Shown here: positions 39,479 to 47,635 of the stretch, one piece after another | Layout of the letters: each line of letters begins with the position of its first letter | Numbering within the stretch: the first letter of the stretch is position 1 | Assembly (NCBI GenBank): GCA_023433615.1 | Contig: JAEZCJ010000053.1 | Location: 1-54,152 of the forward strand | Length of the DNA stretch: 54,152 nt | Reading direction: 5' to 3' | DNA from: Bacillota bacterium | Lineage (GTDB): Bacteria; Bacillota; Bacilli; Paenibacillales; Paenibacillaceae | The notes under the pieces: generated by a model | Told to the model about the DNA's origin: nothing | Database searches by the model: none | What the model saw: the letters and a program-made list of their open reading frames with translations, nothing else | Program-made: the position numbers and the translations under genes

Positions 39479-39491
39479 TTTACAAAGTAAA
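39479..39491. promoter_or_regulatory. Candidate HxlR operator between HxlR and MFS genes
   Basis: TTTAC-AAA-GTAAA is a perfect palindrome in the 105-base divergent spacer, 25 bases before the MFS start. It shares the TTAC/GTAA arms of the sites at 38898 and 53351. Confidence 0.45.
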
Positions 39492-39515
39492 CCATTAATT
39501 CGGGAGGTGACACGT

Positions 39516-40688
39516 TTGCGCAAAACGTATTTGGCATATCTCGTATCGATAGCCGCTATGTTCGGACCCTTCGTGCAGACATTCTATACGCCGCTCTTGC
39601 CAGAGATGGCTGCTATATTCCGTACTTCGCCGACGATCGTCAGCTTGACCGTATCGGTATACCCGATTGTTTTTGCAATCATGCAGCTCATCTACGGACC
39701 GCTTATCGACAAATATGGGCGTCGCAAAATACTGCTTATCGGGTTTCTGTTCTACCTCCTGGCCACGCTGGGTGTTACGCTCTCGTATACCATTGAGTGG
39801 CTGATTGCATTTCGCATCCTGCAAGCGATAGGAGGCTCGGTGGGCTCCGTTGCCGCATTGACGGTGATCGGCGACCTGTTCGAAGGGAATCGGCGGGTTC
39901 GGGCAATGGGGGCGTATCAGATGCTCGTCGCGCTGGGTCCGGGACTCGGCCCGGTCTTCGGCGGATATATCGGGGAACGTTACGGCTTCTACCCGCTTCT
40001 CTGGGTATTGCTCGCGATCAGCACGGCGTACTGGCTGGTCGTCTTCTTCAGCTTGCCGGAGACCGGAACGAGCAAGGCTGCCGAGGAACGATTCGCGCTG
40101 CGACGGTTCACGGACGTTATGGCGAACGCAGCCGGCCAAGCGGTCATCCTGCTCGGCATCGTACAGTATACGGCATTCTATGTCTTGATCATTCTGCTGC
40201 CTTCGATTGCAGCCGATGGGTATCTACTCGATCCGACGGAGACAGGCGCTCTCTACTTGCCAGCTTCGGTCTGTCTCATGATCGGGAGTATCGTCAGCGG
40301 TCGCGTGCAGGCATTCGTGGAGATACGCAGAATGTTGATCGCGACCGCTGTCTTTAACGGGCTCAGCGTACTGCTCTTCGCCGCGCTGTCTTCCGTATCC
40401 TTGACTATGCTTGTCGCGTGTATATCACTCTTCGGCTTCTCGCTTGGCTTGTCGCTGCCGCTGCAGACCGCCTTGCTGTCTGCCGAACTCTCGCGCCTCC
40501 GCGCGACGGCTAACGGCGTCTATAATTTTTTCCGCTACCAGGGCATGACGATCGGTCCCGTCCTTGGTGCGTATCTATACCCCTATGGTTACGCCTCGAT
40601 CTTCTACGTATTGACGGTCATCTATGGACTTGCAGTCGTCTTCATCTGCAGCCGAATGTATGCCAAGTCGGCCAGCGCAGCTGTATGA
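39516..40688 (+). CDS. MFS multidrug-type transporter
   Basis: A 390-residue membrane protein with 12 predicted helices. MAAIFRTSPTIVSLTVSVYP and YGPLIDKYGRRKILLIGF give the motif-A loop of drug:H+ antiporters, and RVRAMGAYQMLVALGPGLGPVFGGYIG is motif C, the antiporter mark. It is closest in look to the Bcr/CflA group. It starts at TTG 39516 after GGGAGG. The frame is open back into the HxlR gene, but there is no upstream ribosome site. Being divergent from HxlR, it probably exports a toxic compound that HxlR senses. Confidence 0.88.
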   Translation: MRKTYLAYLVSIAAMFGPFVQTFYTPLLPEMAAIFRTSPTIVSLTVSVYPIVFAIMQLIYGPLIDKYGRRKILLIGFLFYLLATLGVTLSYTIEWLIAFRILQAIGGSVGSVAALTVIGDLFEGNRRVRAMGAYQMLVALGPGLGPVFGGYIGERYGFYPLLWVLLAISTAYWLVVFFSLPETGTSKAAEERFALRRFTDVMANAAGQAVILLGIVQYTAFYVLIILLPSIAADGYLLDPTETGALYLPASVCLMIGSIVSGRVQAFVEIRRMLIATAVFNGLSVLLFAALSSVSLTMLVACISLFGFSLGLSLPLQTALLSAELSRLRATANGVYNFFRYQGMTIGPVLGAYLYPYGYASIFYVLTVIYGLAVVFICSRMYAKSASAAV

Positions 40689-40699
40689 CGCACGCTCTC

Positions 40700-40933
40700 A
40701 CTGATACGGCAGCTCAATTCCTTGGTCGGAACGAATGGCGTAAACACATCGCGCGATAAAAAAAAGGATTGGATATTCGCCTGTTCGCGACATCCAATCC
40801 GGTTCTCGTGTCCGTTAATGCGAGACGGATTACGCAGGTTATTATCAATCTGTTGACGAATACGCTTCGCTATATTCCGCGTTATCTGCCCTACCTATTC
40901 GATCGATTCTATCGTGCAGATTTACTTCCTTAG
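40700..40933 (+). pseudogene. Relic of a sensor histidine kinase
   Basis: Reading this strand in one frame gives pieces of a histidine kinase with the middle parts missing. 40700-40756 gives AAQFLGRNEWRKHIAR, like the segment before the H-box, then a TAA. From 40760 the frame gives KKGLDIRLFATSNP, then ITQVIINLLTNTLRYIP, the N-box of the ATPase domain, and then jumps to LPYLFDRFYRAD, the F-box. The phospho-His box and the G1 box that should lie between are deleted. It is clearly dead. The last codons overlap the end of the broken gene on the other strand. No response regulator is left nearby. Confidence 0.75.
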
Positions 40934-41926
40934 GGTCAGATCTAATTCGAAGGTCTGGATGCCGGACGCTCGCAGACGCGGCATGACATTCGCAGCCGAT
41001 AGGATAGACTCGGGATAATGGACGCCCCCCGGTACAACCGGTTCGCCGTCCAGCCCCAGGATACGCTCGATCGCCATCAGTGTCCCTAACGCAGTCAGAT
41101 GCGCCTGACCGTTCGGGTCCGATACGATCAATCTTCTCCTTGCAGGTTCTCCGGATCTTAATTCGCCTTCGATGTCGATGTAGAGATCATGGGATGCCCG
41201 ATTCCCGCTTCGCGTTCCGAGCGAATCGCCTTTCGTGAGGTCAAAGCGAATGCTTGCCGCACCCGTAACCGCAGCCATGCTAGGGACATCTAAGACACCC
41301 ATCGGAAATCCGATCGTCTCATTGCCTTCCGATAGCACAATCTGTCTCGTATTCGTCGCGCTATCGATGGTCGACCATACGCGATCGCTGCGAACGAGCG
41401 CCCGCCCCATGAAGCCTGCACTGTCCTCTGCCGTCATCGGACCGATCGGGTCAAGCGGATCCTATAGCGCCGTCATCTCTATCGTGTCCACCCGACCGAA
41501 AGACTCCGCAGCATGAATGCCCGCCATTGTCATCACGCCAGCCTGCCAATGGCCGAGCAGCACGATCGGCCTTGCGGCGGACTTGCTTCGTGCGGCCATG
41601 ACTGCCGGCGCAATCTCGTCGGCTAGCTTCGTTATGCCGACATGGGCCGCTCCCTTGAGCAGCGCCGCTTCGATCAGTGCATCCGATTTATCCTTCAAGG
41701 CTGCGATGATCAGATCGACTTTCTCTATCCCATCCAAGCTGCCCGGGTCATCGAGATCAATCCTTAACGTATCGCTATTCCCCAGTTGCTCCGCTAACGC
41801 TTCGCCCCGTTCGGGATTGCGGCCGGCAAGGATAATCCTAACATCCTTATGCGCCTCCCGGATCCGTCTTGCAATCGTGCCGCCGATCAAACCGTACCCG
41901 CCCGCGATCAGTATCGTTGCTGCCAT
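40922..41926 (-). pseudogene. Saccharopine-dehydrogenase-like NAD(P)-binding protein split by one in-frame TAG
   Basis: Two adjoining frames are one gene. The first part (41926 down) has the Rossmann start ATILIAGGYGLIGGTIARRI and runs to VDTIEMTAL, then meets TAG at 41462-41464. The same frame goes on directly with DPLDPIGPMTAEDSAGFMG and the rest of the protein to 40922, about 335 codons in all. No base is lost, so a single substitution explains the break. The family binds NAD(P) and is annotated as saccharopine dehydrogenase-like; the true substrate is unknown. ATG 41924-41926 follows GGAGGG. Either this is a recent pseudogene, a sequencing error, or a read-through codon. The ATG after the stop has no good ribosome site. 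Confidence 0.82.
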
Positions 41927-42048
41927 CGTATCCCTCCATTCCGATTCCCCAAGCTTCCGCTCAGGGTCGATACCAGCATACAAGCCGCGGTCTCCCTTAG
42001 GAATGATGAATGGCGCATTCGGATTGATCGATCGTGCAAACGTATCCT

Positions 42049-45000
42049 TTAATCCACAATCTCCAATGTTATCTTGTAATGGTAAATCCCCTTGCCGACG
42101 CGATATTCATCATGGATGTTCTTCGTCCAGCCGTTGTCTCCACCCAGTCCCGCATGCTTATGATCGATATGGAGGAACACGGAATCGGAAGCGCCCAGCT
42201 CGTCTGCATAAGCGGCATTCTCTGCCTGTTCGACGCTATAGGGATGGATATCGAAGTGGAAGTGTCCCGCTCCGGTCACCTTGACTTTGCGGTCGTCCGC
42301 GGATACGTATAGGTAGCGTACGTCTTCCTTGCCGCCGCATTCGACGGGCTTGATGTATGGTACATGCTGCTCCTCCACGGTACTCTCGTACAAGCCTACG
42401 AATGCCGAAATTTTGCGATCCGCGTAGTTCTCCCACGGCCCGCGGCCGTACCATCGGATGCGGTTCCAATCGGAGGCGAAAGCGAATTGAAGCCCGATTC
42501 TAGGAATCGTATCGACATCGGCATTGTTCGCGACGGTGTTCGAGATCTCGATGCCTCTTCCGCCGATCGCATAGTCGGTCTGCGTCTCGATGCATCCATG
42601 ATAGAGCGCGTGAACCTGTATGACCACGCGAGACGGTGCCGCATACACGCGAATGCGCTTGATCTCCTTGCGGTTCTCGTTCTCATGGAGCCCCAGCGCG
42701 CTCCACTCGTCCGCATAGTTCGGCGACCGATGAGGGATCCCTTCATCGATTCCCGTCGGTGCGCGATAGAATTGATTTTCGCCGCCCGTGAAGTATTCCT
42801 TGCCGTCGCAGGTCACGGAGAGGAATGCTGCGGCCGTCTTCGAGAAGACGACATGCATTCGATCACTGCGAATATGAACCTCATCCGCCGTTTCCTCCAA
42901 CTGGAGGGGGCCATTCTCGATATCGCCGGCATGCAATCGGTAGTTCGAGCCTTGAACCTCGAACTGACAGGCATAAATACAGCTTCCTTTAGACGCGTAG
43001 AAGGTCTCTTCGTCCAAGAGCGCATAGAAGTTCAGGAACGCCTCCCCGGTAACCTGGGACGGATCGAACGGAGCGTCGAACGACTCGACCGAAGCGGCCG
43101 GCGTGTCGAATTTGCGCAGCGTGCCGCTCTCGGCAACTTGTCCGTCGCATACGAGCTCCCAGCGGATCGTCAGATGACGCAAGTCCCGATGCGTGTAGTG
43201 ATTGCGAATCCGGTACCCGCTGAGCACAGGAACGCTATACGGGACTTCGTAATATTCGATCTGCACAGGCGCTTGCACATATTTGATCTCGTTCGCAGCC
43301 GGCTTCGGCGTCAGATCGGGGAACACGATGCCGTTCAGGCACATGTCGGGCGCGGCGTCGAGAATATCCTCTTGGAAGCCGCCGCCGTACACATATTTCG
43401 GGACCCCGGTTTCGGCGTAACGGACCAGTGCCTTATCTTGGAAGTCCCAGATGAACCCGCCCTGGAACCGCGGATACTTGTGAACGAGATCCCAGAAATC
43501 CTTGAAATTGCCGTTGCTGTTGCTCTTCGCGTAGGCATACTCGCACATAATGAAAGGCCGCAAATCCTCGCTGTTGGCCATCACATCAAGGATCCAGTAC
43601 TCCGCGGGATACATCGCCGCTATAATGTCGGTGATATTGGCCGGTGGATTATTGGATTCATACTGCACGTACCTCGTCTTATCGTATTCCTTCACCCAGC
43701 CGTACATCGCCGCATGGTTGGCGCCGTAACCGGATTCGTTGCCGAGCGACCAATAAATAATGGACGGATGATTCTTGTCGCGAAGCACCATCCGCGTCAT
43801 GCGCTCCATGTAGGCATGCGTCCACACCGAAGAGGCGCTTAGCTGACCGCCGAAGCCGTGCGTCTCCACATTCGCTTCATCCACGACGTACAGGCCCAAC
43901 TCATCGCAGAGGTCGTACCATTCGATCGCATGCGGATAGTGGCTCGTCCTTACCGCGTTGATGTTCAGCGACTTCATGACCGCAATCTGCTCGCGCATAT
44001 ACGCGGTCGATACGACGCGTCCGGTCTCGGGGCGATGGGCATGCAGATTGACCCCCCTGACGATGAGCCGCTTCCCATTGATCCGCATGACCCCGCTCTT
44101 ATCGATCCGAATTTCGCGGAAGCCAACCTTGGCACGCTCGATATCGACGACGTTTCCGTCCGGATCGACCATCTCCAACACCAGCGTGTACAGATACGGC
44201 GTCTCGTCGCTCCATAGGTTAGGCCGGTCCACGGATTGACTAACCTTCGCCACATACAGCTCTTGCAGGTAAAACCCGCAATCCGCGAATTTCGGCGTCT
44301 CGAATTGGGTCACCAGTCGTTGCTCGCGATCGTATAACGACATACGGACATGGGCATCCCCATAGCAGTCCGCTTGGTTATTCGGGTATACCGTCACGGC
44401 TAATTCCGCTTTCGTGTAGTCGCCCGAGAAGTGCGTTTCGACCTTATAGTCATGAATACGCATCCGAGGCTTCGCATAGATCAGAACATCCCGGAATATC
44501 CCGGACAGATGCCAGTAGTCCTGGTCCTCCATATACGTGCCGACGCCGAAGCGCATCACCTGAACCGCTAAGCGATTCTGACCGGCTTGCAGGAAGTCCG
44601 TAATGTCGAAGGATGCATTCAGCTTGCTGTCCTGCGAGAACCCGACGAGCCTGCCGTTCAGCCACACATAGAAGCAGGACTCCACGCCGGCAAAATCGAT
44701 CATGACATCGCGCTGGCCAAAATGCTCCGGAACCTCGAACGTCATGACGTAGCATCCGGTTAGATTATCCTCAGGAACATGCGGGGCATTCAACACATAT
44801 TTATCCTTCTTGAGCTGGATGCCATGGTAAGCATCCGCTCCAGGGCGATGAAAAGGATACTCGGTATTCGTGTACACGGGCTTGCCGTAGCCGGCAAGCT
44901 CCCAATGCGAAGGAACCGCAATATTGTCCCAGTCCGATACATCGTATTCGGGGTCATTGAAGCTGCGATCTACCGCCTCCGGAGATGGATATAGCTTGAA

Positions 45001-45156
45001 CTTCCACGTGCCGTTCAGGCATTGGATATATTTCGAAGCTCTTCGATCTCCGCTCAGCGCCTGCTCTACCGACTCATACGCGCCATACGGCTCATGCATC
45101 GGGTAACGATTCATGTGGGTGATATAAGGATTTTCCCAGTCTCGGTTAGGTCTCAT
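42049..45156 (-). CDS. Second GH2 beta-galactosidase, LacZ/EbgA-type
   Basis: A 1035-residue cytoplasmic GH2 enzyme. It opens with DWENPYITHMNRYPMH, as in E. coli-type LacZ and EbgA, then has the sugar-binding, Ig-like, barrel and beta-gal small-chain domains. WSLGNESGYGANHAAM gives the acid/base Glu474 and IMCEYAYAKSNSNG gives the nucleophile Glu539. After the nucleophile the usual CEYAHAMGNSNG is changed to CEYAYAKSNSNG, which may alter substrate choice. It differs in the first hundred residues and in several loops from the GH2 at 9.8-12.9 kb, so it is not a recent copy. It is divergent from an AraC regulator, with 135 bases between. Confidence 0.92.
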   Translation of the reverse strand: MRPNRDWENPYITHMNRYPMHEPYGAYESVEQALSGDRRASKYIQCLNGTWKFKLYPSPEAVDRSFNDPEYDVSDWDNIAVPSHWELAGYGKPVYTNTEYPFHRPGADAYHGIQLKKDKYVLNAPHVPEDNLTGCYVMTFEVPEHFGQRDVMIDFAGVESCFYVWLNGRLVGFSQDSKLNASFDITDFLQAGQNRLAVQVMRFGVGTYMEDQDYWHLSGIFRDVLIYAKPRMRIHDYKVETHFSGDYTKAELAVTVYPNNQADCYGDAHVRMSLYDREQRLVTQFETPKFADCGFYLQELYVAKVSQSVDRPNLWSDETPYLYTLVLEMVDPDGNVVDIERAKVGFREIRIDKSGVMRINGKRLIVRGVNLHAHRPETGRVVSTAYMREQIAVMKSLNINAVRTSHYPHAIEWYDLCDELGLYVVDEANVETHGFGGQLSASSVWTHAYMERMTRMVLRDKNHPSIIYWSLGNESGYGANHAAMYGWVKEYDKTRYVQYESNNPPANITDIIAAMYPAEYWILDVMANSEDLRPFIMCEYAYAKSNSNGNFKDFWDLVHKYPRFQGGFIWDFQDKALVRYAETGVPKYVYGGGFQEDILDAAPDMCLNGIVFPDLTPKPAANEIKYVQAPVQIEYYEVPYSVPVLSGYRIRNHYTHRDLRHLTIRWELVCDGQVAESGTLRKFDTPAASVESFDAPFDPSQVTGEAFLNFYALLDEETFYASKGSCIYACQFEVQGSNYRLHAGDIENGPLQLEETADEVHIRSDRMHVVFSKTAAAFLSVTCDGKEYFTGGENQFYRAPTGIDEGIPHRSPNYADEWSALGLHENENRKEIKRIRVYAAPSRVVIQVHALYHGCIETQTDYAIGGRGIEISNTVANNADVDTIPRIGLQFAFASDWNRIRWYGRGPWENYADRKISAFVGLYESTVEEQHVPYIKPVECGGKEDVRYLYVSADDRKVKVTGAGHFHFDIHPYSVEQAENAAYADELGASDSVFLHIDHKHAGLGGDNGWTKNIHDEYRVGKGIYHYKITLEIVD

Positions 45157-45190
45157 CTGTAGCTTGCGCTCCTTCCATTGTTCCGAATGG

Positions 45191-45220
45191 TTGTACGTTA
45201 CATCTCGACACCCTTATAAT
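45191..45220 (+). promoter_or_regulatory. Promoter of the AraC-VTC-DUF4956-CotH operon
   Basis: TTGTAC (45191-45196), 18 bases, then a perfect TATAAT (45215-45220), 72 bases before the AraC ATG. The lacZ-like gene faces the other way from the same spacer. Confidence 0.55.
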
Positions 45221-45291
45221 AGGTAGAAGAGAAGCCGATGGGAATGGTAGAATTGGTATTTCATTTATCCACTTTGGTAGGAGCATAGAAT

Positions 45292-46131
45292 ATGAACTAT
45301 GAGGATATCACCGACAATGACGTCGTGTATCGCTGCATCGGCGACGATTTCGACAAAGGTATCGTATCCTGCGGCTTCATGCGGAAGCGAAGCGCGGAAC
45401 GCTCGCAATACGACTTCAAGATCGGCTATTACAGCTGTCTTGTGGTCCTGCAAGGCAGCGGACGCTATATTGCGGACGACGGCACGATGATTCCGCTCCG
45501 CGCGGGCGACTTGGTGCAGCGAATTCCCGGTCGTCTCCACTCCACCGAAATCGAGCCGGACGGCGATTGGATCGAGTTCTATATCAGCGTCGGATACCCA
45601 GTCTACCATTACTTAAGTACGCTGGGGATCATTCATGCCGACCAAGCGGTGCAGGCAACGCAGCTTGCAAGCGACTGGCTTCCCGACTTCACGGCCTTGC
45701 TCCATCAGCTTAAAGGCGCTGCAGACGATCGACTCCCCCATGTGCTGATACAGGCGCAGGAGCTCTTGATCCGCATGCACAACAGCGCCCGCTACACGCA
45801 GCAAGATCATCAGGAAGACAAGATGGCGAAGGCCTGCCACTTGATCGGCTCCTCCTATAATATCCATTACGACGTGAAGGAAGCCGCGGCCGCTTTGAAC
45901 ATGGGATACGAGAATTTTCGTAAGCGCTTTAAAGATGCGGTAGGGATGTCGCCTCAGCGCTATCACGCCCAACATCTCATGAGGCAAGCCAAAATGATGC
46001 TGTTATCCGGACTTCCGATCAAACACGTAGCCGCCAGTCTTGGTTACGGGGACATCTATTCCTTCACCAAGCAATTCACGAAGTCGGAAGGCATGCCTCC
46101 GGGGCGCTATGTGAGGGGGAACTCGCGATGA
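45292..46131 (+). CDS. AraC-family regulator
   Basis: A 279-residue regulator. The N-terminal cupin domain shows LVVLQGSGRYIADDGTMIPL and LVQRIPGRLHSTEI. The C-terminal domain has two helix-turn-helix motifs: VKEAAAALNMGYENFRKRFK and IKHVAASLGYGDIYSFTKQF, ending with GMPPGRY. It is divergent from the second beta-galactosidase and so is its probable activator. Its stop codon overlaps the start of the VTC gene (ATGA), which ties it in translation to the polyphosphate/CotH genes. That makes the operon more than a plain sugar switch. AGGAG lies before the ATG. The inducer is not visible. Confidence 0.88.
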   Translation: MNYEDITDNDVVYRCIGDDFDKGIVSCGFMRKRSAERSQYDFKIGYYSCLVVLQGSGRYIADDGTMIPLRAGDLVQRIPGRLHSTEIEPDGDWIEFYISVGYPVYHYLSTLGIIHADQAVQATQLASDWLPDFTALLHQLKGAADDRLPHVLIQAQELLIRMHNSARYTQQDHQEDKMAKACHLIGSSYNIHYDVKEAAAALNMGYENFRKRFKDAVGMSPQRYHAQHLMRQAKMMLLSGLPIKHVAASLGYGDIYSFTKQFTKSEGMPPGRYVRGNSR

Positions 46132-46973
46132 TCAAGGAAATGTTCAACCGCGTCGAGTTAAAATATCTCATTCCGTTCGCCGACTATCTAGCGATCGCCG
46201 GTATCCTCGAATCGCGCATGGCATTCGACCGCTTCGGCGACCGACTCGGCCGCTACAAGATTACGAGCCTCTACTTCGACTCGCCTGGCCATCATGTCTA
46301 CTTCGAGACCGTCAACCGCCTGCCGATCCGGCAAAAGCTGCGCATGCGGCTATACGAGCGGCCTGCCGATTCCAACCTTGGCGCCGAGCCTAACACCGCG
46401 CTTAGCGGCGGCCGCTTGCTGCGACCCGTATTCTTCGAGCTGAAGCAAAAAAATAATAACCGCATTCACAAACGAAGGACCGTGATGGAGCTGCAGGAAG
46501 CCAGTCGTTTTGTGCAAGCGCAGGAGGCAGCGGCTGAGGATTATGCCTCCTCCAACCTGCAAGTGTTGCGAGAAATCGTTCATTTCAGCAGCCGCCATGC
46601 GCTGATGCCGCGCGTCATCGTGGAATACGAGCGGCAAGCTTTCGAAGGCATAGAGGATGAAGACCTGCGCGTCACGTTCGATTATCGGCTCGCATGCCGG
46701 CACGATGACCTGCGGTTGGACAGCGGTGCCGCAACCGTACCGTTCGTCGACCCGAACCTCGTCATTCTGGAGGTCAAGGTCAGGCAGAGCGTGCCGCTAT
46801 GGCTGGCGAGAGTACTCAGCGAATACCGCTGCGAAATGCGTGGGGTATCGAAGTACTGCTCGAGCGTCGACACGGTATGTCCGATCAGCGATACGATCAG
46901 CGAGCGAAGACGATTATTCCACAATCCGCGTATTGGAGGACTCTCAGATGGAACAGCAATTGGCGCAATTTGA
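46128..46973 (+). CDS. VTC-domain polyphosphate polymerase-like protein
   Basis: A 281-residue soluble protein of the VTC domain (triphosphate tunnel fold). The family motifs lining the tunnel are in order: NRVELKYLIP (E10, K12), KITSLYFDSPG, KLRMRLYE, FFELKQKNNNRIHKRR, RVIVEYERQAF, VTFDYRL and VILEVKVR. In yeast Vtc4 this domain makes polyphosphate from ATP, and bacterial relatives are thought to do likewise or to act on another phosphate compound. It overlaps the AraC gene by 4 bases and DUF4956 by 26 bases. The last 40 residues look unrelated to the domain. Its linked membrane partner suggests work at the membrane face. Confidence 0.85.
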   Translation: MIKEMFNRVELKYLIPFADYLAIAGILESRMAFDRFGDRLGRYKITSLYFDSPGHHVYFETVNRLPIRQKLRMRLYERPADSNLGAEPNTALSGGRLLRPVFFELKQKNNNRIHKRRTVMELQEASRFVQAQEAAAEDYASSNLQVLREIVHFSSRHALMPRVIVEYERQAFEGIEDEDLRVTFDYRLACRHDDLRLDSGAATVPFVDPNLVILEVKVRQSVPLWLARVLSEYRCEMRGVSKYCSSVDTVCPISDTISERRRLFHNPRIGGLSDGTAIGAI

Positions 46974-47634
46974 ACTTTTTCGCGATGCATCCACGAAGTT
47001 GACGCTGCTGGAAGGACTGGCGGCGATCTGCCTTACTTTCGCGCTTACGTTACTCATTACCTATGTGTATCGCGTCACTTACGCCGGACGCAACTATTCC
47101 CAATCGTTCGTCCATACGATCATTATGATGAGCGTGGTCGTAGCGGTCATTATGATCGTGATCGGCAACAATATTGCGGTCGCGTTCGGCCTTGTCGGCG
47201 CATTCTCCATCATCCGCTTCCGGACGGCGATGAACGATCCGAAGGACATCGCCTTCATCTTCTTCGGCATGGGGGCCGGCATCGCTTGCGGACTCGGCTT
47301 CTACCTGCTCTCCATCGTCTTCACGGTCACGGTCTCTGCTGTCGTCTACGCGCTGCAGCTGTTCAACTACGGCCACAGGCAGGCGGAGCAGCGGCTGCGC
47401 ATCCTGGTCCCGGAGAATGTGGAGTACGCGCGATTATTCGACGATATTTTCCGCGAGCGGCTGGATTCGTATGTGCTCAATGAGGTGGAGACGATCAATC
47501 TCGGGACGGCCCTGCAGCTGGAATACGCGATTCGGATGAAGCGCGGCGTGGACGAGAAGCAATTCATCGATGCGATCCGAGAACGGAATGCCAATCTGAA
47601 AATCTCGCTCGGCATGCAAGGGGTCGGTCGCTGA
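46948..47634 (+). CDS. DUF4956 membrane protein
   Basis: A 228-residue protein with four hydrophobic segments in the first 130 residues and a soluble C-terminal domain of about 95. The signature VAFGLVGAFSIIRFRTAMND, followed by DIAFIFFGMGAGIACGLGF, defines DUF4956. The C-terminal part looks like a small alpha/beta domain. It starts at ATG 46948 with GGAGG upstream, 26 bases inside the VTC gene. DUF4956 genes are often next to VTC genes, and the protein is a candidate channel or anchor for the polymerase, but no experiment known to me shows this. Confidence 0.87.
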   Translation: MEQQLAQFELFRDASTKLTLLEGLAAICLTFALTLLITYVYRVTYAGRNYSQSFVHTIIMMSVVVAVIMIVIGNNIAVAFGLVGAFSIIRFRTAMNDPKDIAFIFFGMGAGIACGLGFYLLSIVFTVTVSAVVYALQLFNYGHRQAEQRLRILVPENVEYARLFDDIFRERLDSYVLNEVETINLGTALQLEYAIRMKRGVDEKQFIDAIRERNANLKISLGMQGVGR

Positions 47635-47635
47635 T

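Noticed and set aside
41462..41464. TAG as a pyrrolysine codon
   Set aside because: The enzyme family has no need for pyrrolysine, and no pyl genes or downstream element are seen; simple mutation is more likely.
42364..43842. 492-codon frame on the plus strand
   Set aside because: Antisense to the second beta-galactosidase, with a composition typical of a mirrored frame and no motif.
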